In this document: in pieces, positions 36,673 through 45,915 of the stretch | Position numbering within the stretch: the first letter of the stretch is position 1 | How the letters are laid out: each line of letters begins with the position of its first letter | NCBI RefSeq assembly: GCF_025143985.1 | Contig: NZ_CP083564.1 | Location: forward strand, 807,501-871,500 | DNA: 64,000 nucleotides | Direction of reading: 5' to 3' | From: Sulfitobacter sp. W027 | Lineage (GTDB): Bacteria; Pseudomonadota; Alphaproteobacteria; Rhodobacterales; Rhodobacteraceae | The notes under the pieces: model-generated | Database searches by the model: none | Seen by the model: the letters and a program-made list of their open reading frames with translations, nothing else | Told to the model about the DNA's origin: nothing | Translations under genes and position numbers: made by a program

Positions 36673-38094
36673 TCAGGTTGCGGCCCCGCCTACCGTCAGT
36701 CCGCCGATCATCAAAGTAGGCTGCCCGACCCCCACCGGCACCCATTGCCCCTGTTTGCCGCAGTTGCCCATGCCGGGGTCCAGCGTCGGGTCGTTGCCGA
36801 TGGCGCGAATTTGTTTCAATGCCGTGGCTCCGTCGCCGATCAGCGTGGCCCCTTTGACCGGCGCGCCGACCTTGCCGTTCTGCACGCGGTAGGCTTCGGT
36901 GCAGGAGAACACGAACTTGCCATTGGTGATGTCCACCTGACCGCCACCGAAACCAACGGCATAGATCCCGTCTTTGAGGTCCGCCACGATATCACCCGGC
37001 GCTGCGTCTCCACCTAGCATATAGGTGTTGGTCATCCGCGGCATCGGGATATGCGCGTAGGACTGCCGCCGTCCGTTGCCGGTTGAGGCGCCGCCCATCA
37101 GTCGCCCGTTCTGGCGATCCTGCATGTAGCCTACCAGCTTGCCGTCTTCGATCAGCACATTTCGCGCCGAAGGGGTGCCTTCGTCATCGACAGAGATTGA
37201 GCCGCGGCGGTCGGGGATCGTGCCATCGTCCAAAACGGTCACGCCTTTGGCCGCGATTTGTTGACCCATCAAGCCGGCAAAGGCGCTTGAACCCTTGCGG
37301 TTAAAATCGCCTTCAAGCCCATGACCGATGGCCTCATGCAGCAGGATGCCGGGCCAGCCGGGGCCAAGCACCACGTCCATTACACCCGCCGGGGCAGGGA
37401 CGGCCTCAAGGTTCACACAGGCGATCCGCAGCGCTTCGCGGACCTTGGCCTGCCAATCCTCCGGTGCCAGCATCCCATCAAGCCCGATCCGCCCACCACC
37501 GCCGACACCGCCGCTCTCCCGGCGGCCGTCCTGCTCGACGATGACCGAAACATTGACCCGCGTCATGGGGCGCACGTCGCGCACCGAATGCCCCTCGGGG
37601 CGGAGAATTTCAACCTCTTGGATGCTCGCGGCAATCGTCGCACTCACCTGCACCACGCGAGAATCGAGGCTGCGAGCATAGGCGTCGATCTCGCGCAGGG
37701 TATCCACTTTCACCGGGAAGGCGTGGCCGGCAATCGGGTCTTCGTCCGTATAAAGCCGCTTGTTGCTGGCCTGAGGTGCATCGGCCCAAGTGCCGCCGCC
37801 ATCGCCCACCGCAAGCCGCGCCGTCTCGGATGCGCGGCGCAGGGAGGCTTCGCTGAGTTCGGTGGAATGGGCGTAGCCTGCAACCTCACCCCGCACGGCG
37901 CGCAGGCCGAAACCTTCGGCGGCATCATAACTTGCCGTTTTGAGGCGTCCGTCATCAAAAACCAACGCCTCGGAGCGGCGCCGTTCGAGGAACAATTCGC
38001 CGTCATCGGCACCGGCCACGGCCTCGCGCAGCACGCTCAGAGCGGTTTCTCGGTCCAGATCGGCCTCGAAGGGGGTGAAATGCGCGCTGCTCAT
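36673..38094 (-). CDS. tldD: Metalloprotease TldD
   Basis: 473-aa subunit of the TldD/TldE heterodimeric zinc protease (PmbA family), which trims small peptides such as microcin precursors and antitoxins. The HEAIGH zinc motif (HExxxH) is at residues 253-258. The third ligand is expected in the C-terminal part near FVFSCTEAYRVQNGK. Full length. The TldE/PmbA partner is not in the window. It is divergent from ctaC, with a 179-nt shared upstream region. Confidence 0.95.
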   Translation of the reverse strand: MSSAHFTPFEADLDRETALSVLREAVAGADDGELFLERRRSEALVFDDGRLKTASYDAAEGFGLRAVRGEVAGYAHSTELSEASLRRASETARLAVGDGGGTWADAPQASNKRLYTDEDPIAGHAFPVKVDTLREIDAYARSLDSRVVQVSATIAASIQEVEILRPEGHSVRDVRPMTRVNVSVIVEQDGRRESGGVGGGGRIGLDGMLAPEDWQAKVREALRIACVNLEAVPAPAGVMDVVLGPGWPGILLHEAIGHGLEGDFNRKGSSAFAGLMGQQIAAKGVTVLDDGTIPDRRGSISVDDEGTPSARNVLIEDGKLVGYMQDRQNGRLMGGASTGNGRRQSYAHIPMPRMTNTYMLGGDAAPGDIVADLKDGIYAVGFGGGQVDITNGKFVFSCTEAYRVQNGKVGAPVKGATLIGDGATALKQIRAIGNDPTLDPGMGNCGKQGQWVPVGVGQPTLMIGGLTVGGAAT

Positions 38095-38273
38095 TGGGGA
38101 TATCCTTGCTTGCTGTCACAAAACTGTCTCGCGCGTCCCTATGACGCAAGCATGTGACTTTATCTTGTAGGCAGAATATGATTGTAAGCACCCAGGATTA
38201 CAACGGCACCGGATCGCAGCAGTGGTTCAGGTGTCTAATCGGCTTCTTAATGGTCACAAGATCAGGACGACAT

Positions 38274-39191
38274 ATGAAACATCTACTCCCCCTTTCCGGT
38301 CTTTTGACCAGCCTTGCCGCCCTGCCTGCATTGGCACAGGACAGCCTGCGCATTGACGGGCTTGATGTCATCGGCAGACCTGTTGACGGCGAGACAGGCT
38401 TTCAACCCGCCGTTACGCGGGTGGCGCAGGATATCCACGACCTCGACTACCTGATTCTCGTGATCATCACGATCATCACCCTTTTCGTGACTGGTCTGAT
38501 CATCTGGGTCATGATCCGCTACAACAAAAAGCGGAACCCGAACCCGTCGTCCTTCACCCACCACACGCCGATTGAGATCGCCTGGACGATCCTGCCGATT
38601 TTGGTCTTGGTGCTGATCGGGGCCTATTCGCTGCCCATTCTGTTCCGCCAGCAGGAAATCCCTGAGGCAGACATCACGATCAAAGCGACGGGCAACCAGT
38701 GGTACTGGACCTATGAATATGTCGACGAAGAGATCGCCTTTGACAGCTACATGATCGGTGCCCCTGCCACATTGGGTGACGGCGATGAAGATGTGATCCC
38801 CTTCGTGCTGAACGACGCGATGGTCGCCAAGCTCGAAGACGAAGGCTATGCCCGCGAAGACTTCCTGCTGGCCACCGACACATCGGTCGTGATCCCCGTG
38901 GGCAAGACCATCGTGGTGCAGGTTACCGCAAGCGACGTGATCCACTCTTGGACCATCCCCGCATTCGGCGTGAAACAGGATGGCGTACCGGGCCGTTTGG
39001 CTGAACTTTGGTTCACTGCCGAACAGGAAGGCGTGTACTTCGGTCAATGTTCCGAGCTTTGCGGTCAGGCCCACGCCTATATGCCGATCACTGTCAAAGT
39101 CGTCTCGGAAGCGGCCTATGCCGAGTGGCTTGGTAAAGCCAAGGCGGAATATGCGGGCATCGAACAGCCGCTGACCGTCGCTTCTAAATAA
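38274..39191 (+). CDS. ctaC: Cytochrome c oxidase subunit II
   Basis: 305-aa subunit carrying the CuA centre of an aa3-type oxidase. The ATG at 38274 gives a signal peptide (residues 1-22, PALAQ); a longer frame at 38154 does not. Two membrane helices (about 55-80 and 100-125) are followed by a periplasmic cupredoxin domain. CuA ligands are all present: H224, C259, C263, H267 and M270 (CSELCGQAHAYM). It leads the ctaC-ctaB-orf-ctaG-ctaE cluster. Subunit I (ctaD) lies outside the window. Confidence 0.97.
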   Translation: MKHLLPLSGLLTSLAALPALAQDSLRIDGLDVIGRPVDGETGFQPAVTRVAQDIHDLDYLILVIITIITLFVTGLIIWVMIRYNKKRNPNPSSFTHHTPIEIAWTILPILVLVLIGAYSLPILFRQQEIPEADITIKATGNQWYWTYEYVDEEIAFDSYMIGAPATLGDGDEDVIPFVLNDAMVAKLEDEGYAREDFLLATDTSVVIPVGKTIVVQVTASDVIHSWTIPAFGVKQDGVPGRLAELWFTAEQEGVYFGQCSELCGQAHAYMPITVKVVSEAAYAEWLGKAKAEYAGIEQPLTVASK

Positions 39192-39251
39192 GCCAGTTCC
39201 GCGGGGCAGGGCCAAAGCCTTTGCCCCGCGTTTACCCTGGGAAGGTTCGGG

Positions 39252-40187
39252 ATGACTGACATCACCAATACGCCGACAAGTGAATACGACACGCAGCTGG
39301 GGGACTACTTTGCCCTGCTCAAGCCGCGTGTGATGTCGCTTGTTGTCTTTACCGCATTTGTGGGGCTGCTGGCCGCACCGGTGTCTGTGAACCCGATCGT
39401 CGGCTTCTGCGCCATCTTGTTCATCGCCATCGGCGGCGGTGCTTCGGGCGCGTTGAACATGTGGTGGGATGCGGACATTGACGCTGTGATGCGCCGCACC
39501 CGCGGGCGTCCCATCCCATCGGGCCGTGTGCAGCCTGGCGAAGCTTTGACCCTTGGTGTCGCGCTGTCGGGGCTGTCGGTGATGATGCTGGGGCTGGCGA
39601 CGAATCTGCTGGCCGCCGGAATGCTGCTGTTCACCATCCTGTTCTATGCCGTTTTCTACACCATGTGGCTCAAGCGTTTGACGCCGCAGAACATCGTTAT
39701 CGGCGGTGCCGCCGGGGCTTTCCCGCCCGTGATTGGCTGGGTCGCCGCCACCGGCAGCTTCTCGGTCGAGGCATGGCTGATGTTTGCGTTGATCTTCATG
39801 TGGACCCCGCCGCATTTCTGGGCGTTGGCGCTCTTCATGCGCTCTGACTATGACGACGCCAAAGTGCCGATGCTGACTGTGACCCACGGCCGCCCGGCCA
39901 CGAGGCTGCATATCCTGATTTATACCGTTCTGCTGGCCGCTCTGGCGATCGGCACGTCCTTTACGGCTATCGGTGGTATCTTCTACTTCGCTGTGGCCTT
40001 GGTACTGAACGCCGCGTTCCTGCTGGGAGCATGGCGCATTTGGAACCGCGATGAGGTGATGGCCGAAGCCGACGACTACGCCGAAGAGCGCAAGTTCTTT
40101 CGTCTGTCGCTGGCCTATCTCTTCCTGCATTTCGGCGCGATCTTGGGCGAAGCCGCCCTGCGCACCTTTGGGTTAGGGGGCTGGTAA
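39252..40187 (+). CDS. ctaB: Protoheme IX farnesyltransferase (heme O synthase)
   Basis: 311-aa UbiA-family membrane enzyme that farnesylates heme b to heme O, precursor of heme A for the oxidase encoded around it. The first Asp-rich motif is [21 protein letters not shown]; the second region includes [15 protein letters not shown] and YDDAKVPML. About nine membrane segments. Its stop overlaps the ATG of the next small gene (TAATG). Confidence 0.97.
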   Translation: MTDITNTPTSEYDTQLGDYFALLKPRVMSLVVFTAFVGLLAAPVSVNPIVGFCAILFIAIGGGASGALNMWWDADIDAVMRRTRGRPIPSGRVQPGEALTLGVALSGLSVMMLGLATNLLAAGMLLFTILFYAVFYTMWLKRLTPQNIVIGGAAGAFPPVIGWVAATGSFSVEAWLMFALIFMWTPPHFWALALFMRSDYDDAKVPMLTVTHGRPATRLHILIYTVLLAALAIGTSFTAIGGIFYFAVALVLNAAFLLGAWRIWNRDEVMAEADDYAEERKFFRLSLAYLFLHFGAILGEAALRTFGLGGW

Positions 40188-40354
40188 TGAGCTTTCGTCC
40201 TGAGCATGAGCTGCACAAACGCCGCCGGAGCCGCAACATCGGAGTCGGGCTGATGCTGGCTGCCTTTGTGGTGCTGATTATGGCGCTGACCTACGTCAAA
40301 ATCACCCAAACTGATTTCGAACTGCCGGCTAACCAGCGTGAGGTGACACAGTAA
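40187..40354 (+). CDS. 55-aa single-pass membrane protein of the cta cluster
   Basis: Small gene fitted exactly between ctaB and ctaG: its ATG overlaps the ctaB stop by 1 nt and its own TAA overlaps the ctaG ATG by 1 nt. The N-terminus is basic (HKRRRSRN, cytoplasmic by the positive-inside rule). One membrane helix follows (about residues 18-36, [19 protein letters not shown]), then a 19-residue polar tail ([19 protein letters not shown]). Small one-helix proteins occupy this slot in other alphaproteobacterial cta clusters. A role in oxidase assembly is inferred from position only. Confidence 0.8.
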   Translation: MSFRPEHELHKRRRSRNIGVGLMLAAFVVLIMALTYVKITQTDFELPANQREVTQ

Positions 40355-40929
40355 TGGCATTCTCCGGTCCTCAGAAAACAGTGATGCAAACTGTCGGTGT
40401 CGTGGTGCTGATGGGCGGTCTCGCCTGGGCGTCGGTGCCGTTTTACGACTGGTTCTGCCGGGTCACCGGCTTTGGCGGTACGCCGGGGCAGGTGAGCGCA
40501 TCCAGCGGTGAAGTTCTCGACCAGACGGTAAAGGTCCGCTTTGACGGCTCGCTGAACGACGGCATGCCATGGGAATTCAAACCGGTGGTCCGCGAAATGG
40601 AAGTGCGCATCGGTGAGACGGGGTTGGCCTTCTATGAGGCTTATAATCCCACCGATAAACCGGTGGCGGGGCAGGCGAGCTACAACGTCACCCCCTACAC
40701 TGCCGGGGCCTTTTTCGAGAAGATCGACTGTTTCTGCTTTACCGAGCAGGTGCTTGTTCCCGGCGAACGGGTGCAGATGCCGGTCAGCTTCTTTGTTGAT
40801 CCAGAAATGGTCAACGACCGTGATGGGAAGTTTGTACATACCATCACACTGTCTTATACATTCTACGAAATTGACCTGCCCGAAGGCTATGCCGCCCTCG
40901 ATCAGGACAGCGCCACAGCAACCAATTAA
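40354..40929 (+). CDS. ctaG: Cytochrome c oxidase assembly protein CtaG (Cox11)
   Basis: 191-aa copper chaperone that delivers CuB to subunit I. An N-terminal membrane helix (residues 10-28) is followed by C35 in FYDWFCRVTGF. The periplasmic Ig-like domain bears the copper motif CFCFTEQ (C126, C128). The family length is normal. Translationally coupled to the 55-aa gene upstream. Confidence 0.96.
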   Translation: MAFSGPQKTVMQTVGVVVLMGGLAWASVPFYDWFCRVTGFGGTPGQVSASSGEVLDQTVKVRFDGSLNDGMPWEFKPVVREMEVRIGETGLAFYEAYNPTDKPVAGQASYNVTPYTAGAFFEKIDCFCFTEQVLVPGERVQMPVSFFVDPEMVNDRDGKFVHTITLSYTFYEIDLPEGYAALDQDSATATN

Positions 40930-40964
40930 CGACCTGATTAAACAAAGGTGAGGGACCCGAAACC

Positions 40965-41771
40965 ATGGCCCATGCAAAGAACCACGACTACCATATTCTA
41001 GCCCCCTCGTCCTGGCCGCTGCTGGGCTCGCTGGCTGGCTTCGTCATGCTTGCCGGTGCCGTCCTGTGGATGCACGGGATGACGCCTTTTGTCTTCCTCG
41101 GCGGCTTGATCGCTGTGTGCTACGTCATGTTTGCATGGTGGGCCGAGGTTGTAACCGAAAGCGAAGTGGGCGATCACACTGGTGTGGTGCGGATCGGCCT
41201 ACGCTATGGTTTCATCCTCTTCATCATGTCCGAAGTCATGTTCTTCGTTGCGTGGTTCTGGTCTTTCTTCAAGCAGGCCCTCTACCCGATGTACGAATAT
41301 GCCGGGACCACATACGTCAAACCCGAAATCCACGCGGTTGACGCCTTCCACCTGCCGCTGATCAACACGCTGGTGCTGCTGCTGTCGGGCTGTGCCGTGA
41401 CATGGGCCCACCATGCACTGGCGCATGAAAACAACCGCAAAGACCTGATCACAGGTCTGGCCATCGCTGTCGTCCTCGGCGTTTTCTTCACAGCCCTGCA
41501 GGCTTTTGAATACTACGAACTGCTGGTTCATGACGATTGGACCTTCGGCGGCGACATGTATTTCTCCAGCTTCTTCATGGCGACCGGCTTTCACGGCTTC
41601 CATGTGATCATCGGCACGATCTTCCTCTTTGTCTGCCTGCTGCGCGCCATGCGCGGCCACTTCACCCCCGAACGCCACGTCGGCTTCGAGGCGGCGGCTT
41701 GGTACTGGCACTTCGTTGATGTGGTCTGGCTGTTCCTCTTCTTCGCCGTCTACATGTGGGGCACGCCCTAA
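40965..41771 (+). CDS. ctaE: Cytochrome c oxidase subunit III
   Basis: 268-aa subunit with seven membrane helices. Characteristic stretches are [46 protein letters not shown] and the C-terminal [18 protein letters not shown]. It stabilises turnover of subunit I and protein-lipid packing. It ends the cta run, which is closed by a perfect 12-bp hairpin 44 nt downstream. Confidence 0.97.
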   Translation: MAHAKNHDYHILAPSSWPLLGSLAGFVMLAGAVLWMHGMTPFVFLGGLIAVCYVMFAWWAEVVTESEVGDHTGVVRIGLRYGFILFIMSEVMFFVAWFWSFFKQALYPMYEYAGTTYVKPEIHAVDAFHLPLINTLVLLLSGCAVTWAHHALAHENNRKDLITGLAIAVVLGVFFTALQAFEYYELLVHDDWTFGGDMYFSSFFMATGFHGFHVIIGTIFLFVCLLRAMRGHFTPERHVGFEAAAWYWHFVDVVWLFLFFAVYMWGTP

Positions 41772-41814
41772 TATCCGGGCGGGGTTGCATCCGCGCCCCA
41801 CACCCGTAAAACCC

Positions 41815-41842
41815 AAACGCGCGAAGCCTTCTTCGCGCGTTT
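41815..41842 (+). terminator. Terminator after ctaE
   Basis: Perfect 12-bp stem AAACGCGCGAAG / CTTCGCGCGTTT with a CCTT loop, ending in TTTGTCGTTTC. It separates ctaE from the surf1 gene. The A/T ends of the stem make it usable on both strands. Confidence 0.8.
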
Positions 41843-41866
41843 GTCGTTTCAGCCTGAGAGAGTAGC

Positions 41867-42553
41867 ATGCGGCGCAGCCTGTTCTTCATCATCGTCGGTC
41901 TTGGCGGGGCGGCCATCCTCGTGGCGCTTGGGGTATGGCAAGTGCAACGGCTGGCATGGAAAGAAGCAATTGTCGCCGACATCAACGCCCGCATCACCGC
42001 CGCGCCTGTTGAATTGCCCGCCCAACCTGACTCTGAGGCCGACGCCTATCTGCCCGTGACGGTGGAGGGAGAGATCGGTGCGGACGCGCTGTATGTCTTG
42101 GTGAGCCAAAAGCAAAAGGGCGCAGGCTATCGCATCATCGCGCCGCTGACGCTGGACGCAGGCCGCCGCATTCTCGTCGATCTGGGTTTCACTGCGACCG
42201 AGAATAAAGACGCGGTAAACCCCGCTGGCCCCGCTAGCATCATCGGTAATCTGCAATGGCCCCAAGAGGTCGACAGTTTCACGCCCAAGGCCGACACCGA
42301 CCGCAACATCTGGTTCGCCCGCGACGTGCCGCTGATGGCCGAGACCCTTAACACCGAACCGCTGCTCGTCGTCGCCCGCGAGACCAAGGGGGGTGACCCG
42401 AAGATCGCCCCGCTGCCCGTCGATACCGCCCGCATCCCCAACGATCACTTGCAATATGCGATCACCTGGTTTTCCCTCGCCGCCATCTGGCTGGCGATGA
42501 CCGTCCTTTTCCTGCGCCGCCGCCGCGCCCCTGCAACGCCGAAAGTCGACTGA
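41867..42553 (+). CDS. SURF1 family cytochrome oxidase assembly protein
   Basis: 228-aa protein with two membrane segments, one at each end (residues 5-23, FFIIVGLGGAAILVALGVWQVQR; and about 196-215, YAITWFSLAAIWLAMTVLFL). The periplasmic loop contains ILVDLGFTA and the WYxxD-like end. GVWQVQRLxWK is the SURF1 signature. It aids heme A insertion into subunit I. Only 4 nt before thrC, it may be co-transcribed with it despite the unrelated role. Confidence 0.93.
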   Translation: MRRSLFFIIVGLGGAAILVALGVWQVQRLAWKEAIVADINARITAAPVELPAQPDSEADAYLPVTVEGEIGADALYVLVSQKQKGAGYRIIAPLTLDAGRRILVDLGFTATENKDAVNPAGPASIIGNLQWPQEVDSFTPKADTDRNIWFARDVPLMAETLNTEPLLVVARETKGGDPKIAPLPVDTARIPNDHLQYAITWFSLAAIWLAMTVLFLRRRRAPATPKVD

Positions 42554-42557
42554 CCCC

Positions 42558-43946
42558 ATGCGCTATATTTCTACCCGTGGCTCTGCCCCTGTCCTGTCCT
42601 TCGAAGAGGCGATGCTAACCGGCCTGGCCCGTGACGGCGGCCTCTATGTGCCTGAAACGATCCCGGCACTCAGCGCTGACCAGATCACGGCCATGCAGGG
42701 TCAAAGCTACGAAGAGGTCGCCTTTACCGTCATGCGCCCCTACATCGGCGACACGTTTACCGATGACGAATTTCGCGCCATCATCGCCCGCGCCTACAAG
42801 GGTTTCGGCCACACCGCCCGCGCACCCATGGTGCAACTGGCCCCGAACCACTTCCTGCTGGAACTGTTTCACGGCCCAACGCTGGCGTTCAAAGACTTCG
42901 CCATGCAACTTATCGGGCAGATGTTCCAAGCCGCCCTGGGCCGCAAGGGCGAGCGCGTCACCATCGTCGGCGCGACCTCGGGCGACACGGGTTCTGCCGC
43001 GATTGAAGCCTTCAAGGGCTTGGATAACGTCGATGTCTTCATTCTCTACCCGCATGGCCGGGTATCGGACGTGCAGCGCCGCCAGATGACGACGCCGTCG
43101 GAATCCAACGTCCACGCTCTCGCCATCGACGGTGACTTCGACGACTGCCAAGCCCGCCTGAAGGACATGTTCAACGATTTCGACTTCCGCGATTCCGTGC
43201 GGCTGGCGGGGGTGAACTCGATCAACTGGGGCCGGGTGCTGGCGCAGGTGGTCTATTACTTCACCGCCGCCACCAGCCTTGGCGCGCCGCTGCGCGAGAT
43301 CAGCTTCACCGTGCCCACAGGCAATTTCGGTGACATCTTTGCGGGCTACATCGCCAAACGCATGGGCCTGCCCATCGCCGATCTGGTGGTCGCCACCAAC
43401 CAGAACGACATCCTGCACCGCTGCCTGTCGGGACAGGGCTATCACAAGGGCGGCGTGACCCCCTCGATCAGCCCCTCGATGGATATCCAAGTCTCGTCCA
43501 ATTTCGAGCGCGCCCTCTTTGACGCCTACAACCGCGACGCCGGTGCCGTGGCGCAGCTGATGGACGAGTTGGGGCAGGGCGGTTTCGACGTCTCCCAAGG
43601 CGCGATGCAAGCGCTGCAAGACACCTACCGCTCAGGTCGCGCCTCAGAAGAAGAAACCAGTGCCACCATCACCGACCGCCGCCGCACCACGGGCGAACTG
43701 CTCTGCCCGCATTCTGCCGTCGGCGTGAAGGTCGCGGATGAGCAGCGCGACCCGGCCATTCCAATGGTCACCCTCGCCACCGCGCATCCGGCCAAATTCC
43801 CCGACGCGGTCGAAGCCGCCACCGGCATTCGCCCCCCGCTGCCGCCCCGCATGGCGGACCTTTTCGACCGGGAAGAACGTTTCACCCGGCTGCCAAATGA
43901 CCTCGACGCGCTGAAAGCGCATATCAAAGGAAACCTCCCCGCGTGA
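42558..43946 (+). CDS. thrC: Threonine synthase
   Basis: 462-aa PLP enzyme converting O-phosphohomoserine to threonine. The PLP lysine is K112 in LAFKDFAMQ. Other marks are the start MRYISTRG, VGATSGDTGSAAIEAF (phosphate loop) and NSINWGRVLAQVVYYF. The length matches the long, proteobacterial form. Its stop overlaps the start of the M16 peptidase gene by 4 nt. Confidence 0.97.
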   Translation: MRYISTRGSAPVLSFEEAMLTGLARDGGLYVPETIPALSADQITAMQGQSYEEVAFTVMRPYIGDTFTDDEFRAIIARAYKGFGHTARAPMVQLAPNHFLLELFHGPTLAFKDFAMQLIGQMFQAALGRKGERVTIVGATSGDTGSAAIEAFKGLDNVDVFILYPHGRVSDVQRRQMTTPSESNVHALAIDGDFDDCQARLKDMFNDFDFRDSVRLAGVNSINWGRVLAQVVYYFTAATSLGAPLREISFTVPTGNFGDIFAGYIAKRMGLPIADLVVATNQNDILHRCLSGQGYHKGGVTPSISPSMDIQVSSNFERALFDAYNRDAGAVAQLMDELGQGGFDVSQGAMQALQDTYRSGRASEEETSATITDRRRTTGELLCPHSAVGVKVADEQRDPAIPMVTLATAHPAKFPDAVEAATGIRPPLPPRMADLFDREERFTRLPNDLDALKAHIKGNLPA

Positions 43947-45205
43947 GCCTCCAACAGACTACATTGCCCAACGGCTTTCGCATCGTCACCGAACATATGG
44001 AGGGGCTCGCCTCCTCCGCCATCGGCGTCTGGGTGAACGCAGGCGCACGGCACGAAACGCCCCAACAAAACGGCATCGCGCATTTCCTTGAGCATATGGC
44101 TTTCAAAGGCACCGCGACCCGTTCCTCGCTGCAAATCGCCGAAGCCATCGAAGACGTGGGCGGCTATATCAACGCCTATACCTCGCGCGAAGTCACCGCC
44201 TATTACGCCCGCGTGCTGGAAAACGACGTGGCGCTCGGCCTCGACGTGATCGCCGACATCCTGCGCAACCCGGTGCTGGACCCTTCCGAAGTCGAGGTCG
44301 AACGCGGCGTGATCCTGCAAGAGATCGGCCAAGCGCTCGACACGCCCGACGATGTGATTTTCGATTGGCTGCAAGAGCAGGCCTACCCCGATCAGCCCAT
44401 CGGCCGCACCATCCTCGGCCCATCCGAACGCGTCTCGGCCTTCTCCCGCGACGATCTGAAACTTTTCATCGCAGATCACTACGGGCCTGAACAGATGATC
44501 CTCTCAGCCGCCGGGGCGGTGGACCACGACAAAATCGTCAAACTCGCCGAAACCCTCTTTGGCGACATGCCGTCCAAGAAGCTCTACGAAGTCGACAGCG
44601 CCCGCTTCGGCGGCGGTGAGTTCCGGCAGGTCAAACAGCTTGAGCAGGCGCATTTCGCCCTTGGCTTTGAAAGCCCCGGCTACCGCTCCGACGATATCTA
44701 TATCGCGCAGATCTACGCCTCTGCCTTGGGCGGCGGCATGTCCTCGCGCCTGTTTCAAGAGATCCGCGAAAACCGCGGCCTCTGCTACACGATTTTCGCC
44801 CAAGCCGGCGCCTATGCCGACACCGGCATGACCACAATCTATGCCGGGACCAGTGCCGAACAACTGCCCGAACTGGCAAACATCACCATTGACGAGATGA
44901 AACGCGCCGCTTCCGACATGTCCCCCGCCGAAGTCGCCCGCGCCCGCGCGCAGATGAAGGCCGGACTGCTTATGGGGCTGGAAAGCCCCTCCAACCGCGC
45001 CGAACGTCTGGCCCGTCTGATCCAGATCTGGGACCGCGTCCCGCCGCTCGAAGAAACCGTGGCGCAGATCGACGCAGTGACCACCGGCGACGTGCGCGAT
45101 TTCGCCGAGCGTATGGCCACTCAGGCCCCGGCAGCGCTGGCCCTCTACGGCCCTGTTGACGCGGCCCCCACATTGGCCGAACTCCACGCCCGTCGCGCTG
45201 CCTGA
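43943..45205 (+). CDS. M16 family zinc peptidase (processing-peptidase-like)
   Basis: 420-aa inverzincin. The inverted zinc motif HFLEH is at residues 47-51, with the family's downstream glutamate expected in EVEVERGVILQEI. Two homologous domains span the full length. It resembles the mitochondrial processing peptidase beta subunit. No signal peptide is seen, so it is cytoplasmic or non-classically located. GTG start overlaps the thrC stop (GTGA). Substrate unknown. The thrC-M16-GNAT run is tightly packed. Confidence 0.93.
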   Translation: MSLQQTTLPNGFRIVTEHMEGLASSAIGVWVNAGARHETPQQNGIAHFLEHMAFKGTATRSSLQIAEAIEDVGGYINAYTSREVTAYYARVLENDVALGLDVIADILRNPVLDPSEVEVERGVILQEIGQALDTPDDVIFDWLQEQAYPDQPIGRTILGPSERVSAFSRDDLKLFIADHYGPEQMILSAAGAVDHDKIVKLAETLFGDMPSKKLYEVDSARFGGGEFRQVKQLEQAHFALGFESPGYRSDDIYIAQIYASALGGGMSSRLFQEIRENRGLCYTIFAQAGAYADTGMTTIYAGTSAEQLPELANITIDEMKRAASDMSPAEVARARAQMKAGLLMGLESPSNRAERLARLIQIWDRVPPLEETVAQIDAVTTGDVRDFAERMATQAPAALALYGPVDAAPTLAELHARRAA

Positions 45206-45786
45206 TGCTGGGCCGACGCAAACTGCGGATTGAGACCGAACGGCTGACCCTGCGTCCGCCGATCCACGCCGATTTCCGCGCTTGGTCCGCGCTGCGTCGC
45301 GCCAGCAACGATTACCTGCGCCCCTGGGAGCCGACCTGGGCCGAAGATCACCTCACCCGCAAGGCCTTCACCAACCGCGTCTACTGGGCGCAGCGATCGG
45401 TGTCCTCGGGCAATGCCATGCCGCTGTTCCTGATCCGCCGCAGCGACCAAAACCTCGTCGGCGCGATTACCCTCGACAACATCCGCCGCGGCCCCGCGCA
45501 ATCCGGCACGCTTGGCTATTGGACAGGCGAACCCTTCGCCCGCCAAGGCTACATGCGCGAGGCGATAGAGGCGACGGTGCATCAGGCCTTCACCCGGCTT
45601 GATCTCTCGCGCATCGAAGCCGCCTGTCTGCCTGAAAACCAAGCCTCCCGCGGGTTGCTTGAGAAGGCCGGCTTCAAATATGAGGGGGTGGCCCAGAGCT
45701 ATCTGCAAATCGACGGCCGCTGGCGCACCCATGTCCTCTATGCCTCATTACGCAAAGATCGGCGTGGCCGCACGGATGTCGGTTAG
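45205..45786 (+). CDS. GNAT N-acetyltransferase, RimJ/RimL-like
   Basis: 193-aa acetyltransferase of the RimJ/RimL type: IETERLTLRPPIHADFRAW at the start, then LVGAITLDNIRRG, GYWTGEPFARQGYMREAI (acetyl-CoA pyrophosphate loop) and ACLPENQASRGLLEKAGFKYEG. Such enzymes acetylate the N-terminal residue of ribosomal proteins, but the target here is unknown. The ATG overlaps the M16 peptidase stop by 1 nt. Confidence 0.92.
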   Translation: MLGRRKLRIETERLTLRPPIHADFRAWSALRRASNDYLRPWEPTWAEDHLTRKAFTNRVYWAQRSVSSGNAMPLFLIRRSDQNLVGAITLDNIRRGPAQSGTLGYWTGEPFARQGYMREAIEATVHQAFTRLDLSRIEAACLPENQASRGLLEKAGFKYEGVAQSYLQIDGRWRTHVLYASLRKDRRGRTDVG

Positions 45787-45915
45787 ACTTGTGCCCACTA
45801 CACGCGACGCCCCTCGACTGCGGAAGCTTCGCCGGCGGAGCAGACCAAGCACCCTAAGTGGCAGATCAAACGCTTTGCCCTTGTATCCCCCCGCCGCACA
45901 CAGGATCAAAGAGCC

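Noticed and set aside
38283..40130. 615-codon open frame antisense to ctaC and ctaB
   Set aside because: It runs across two well-supported genes and their gap, is His/Gln/Arg-rich, and has no recognisable fold; it is a shadow of codon usage.
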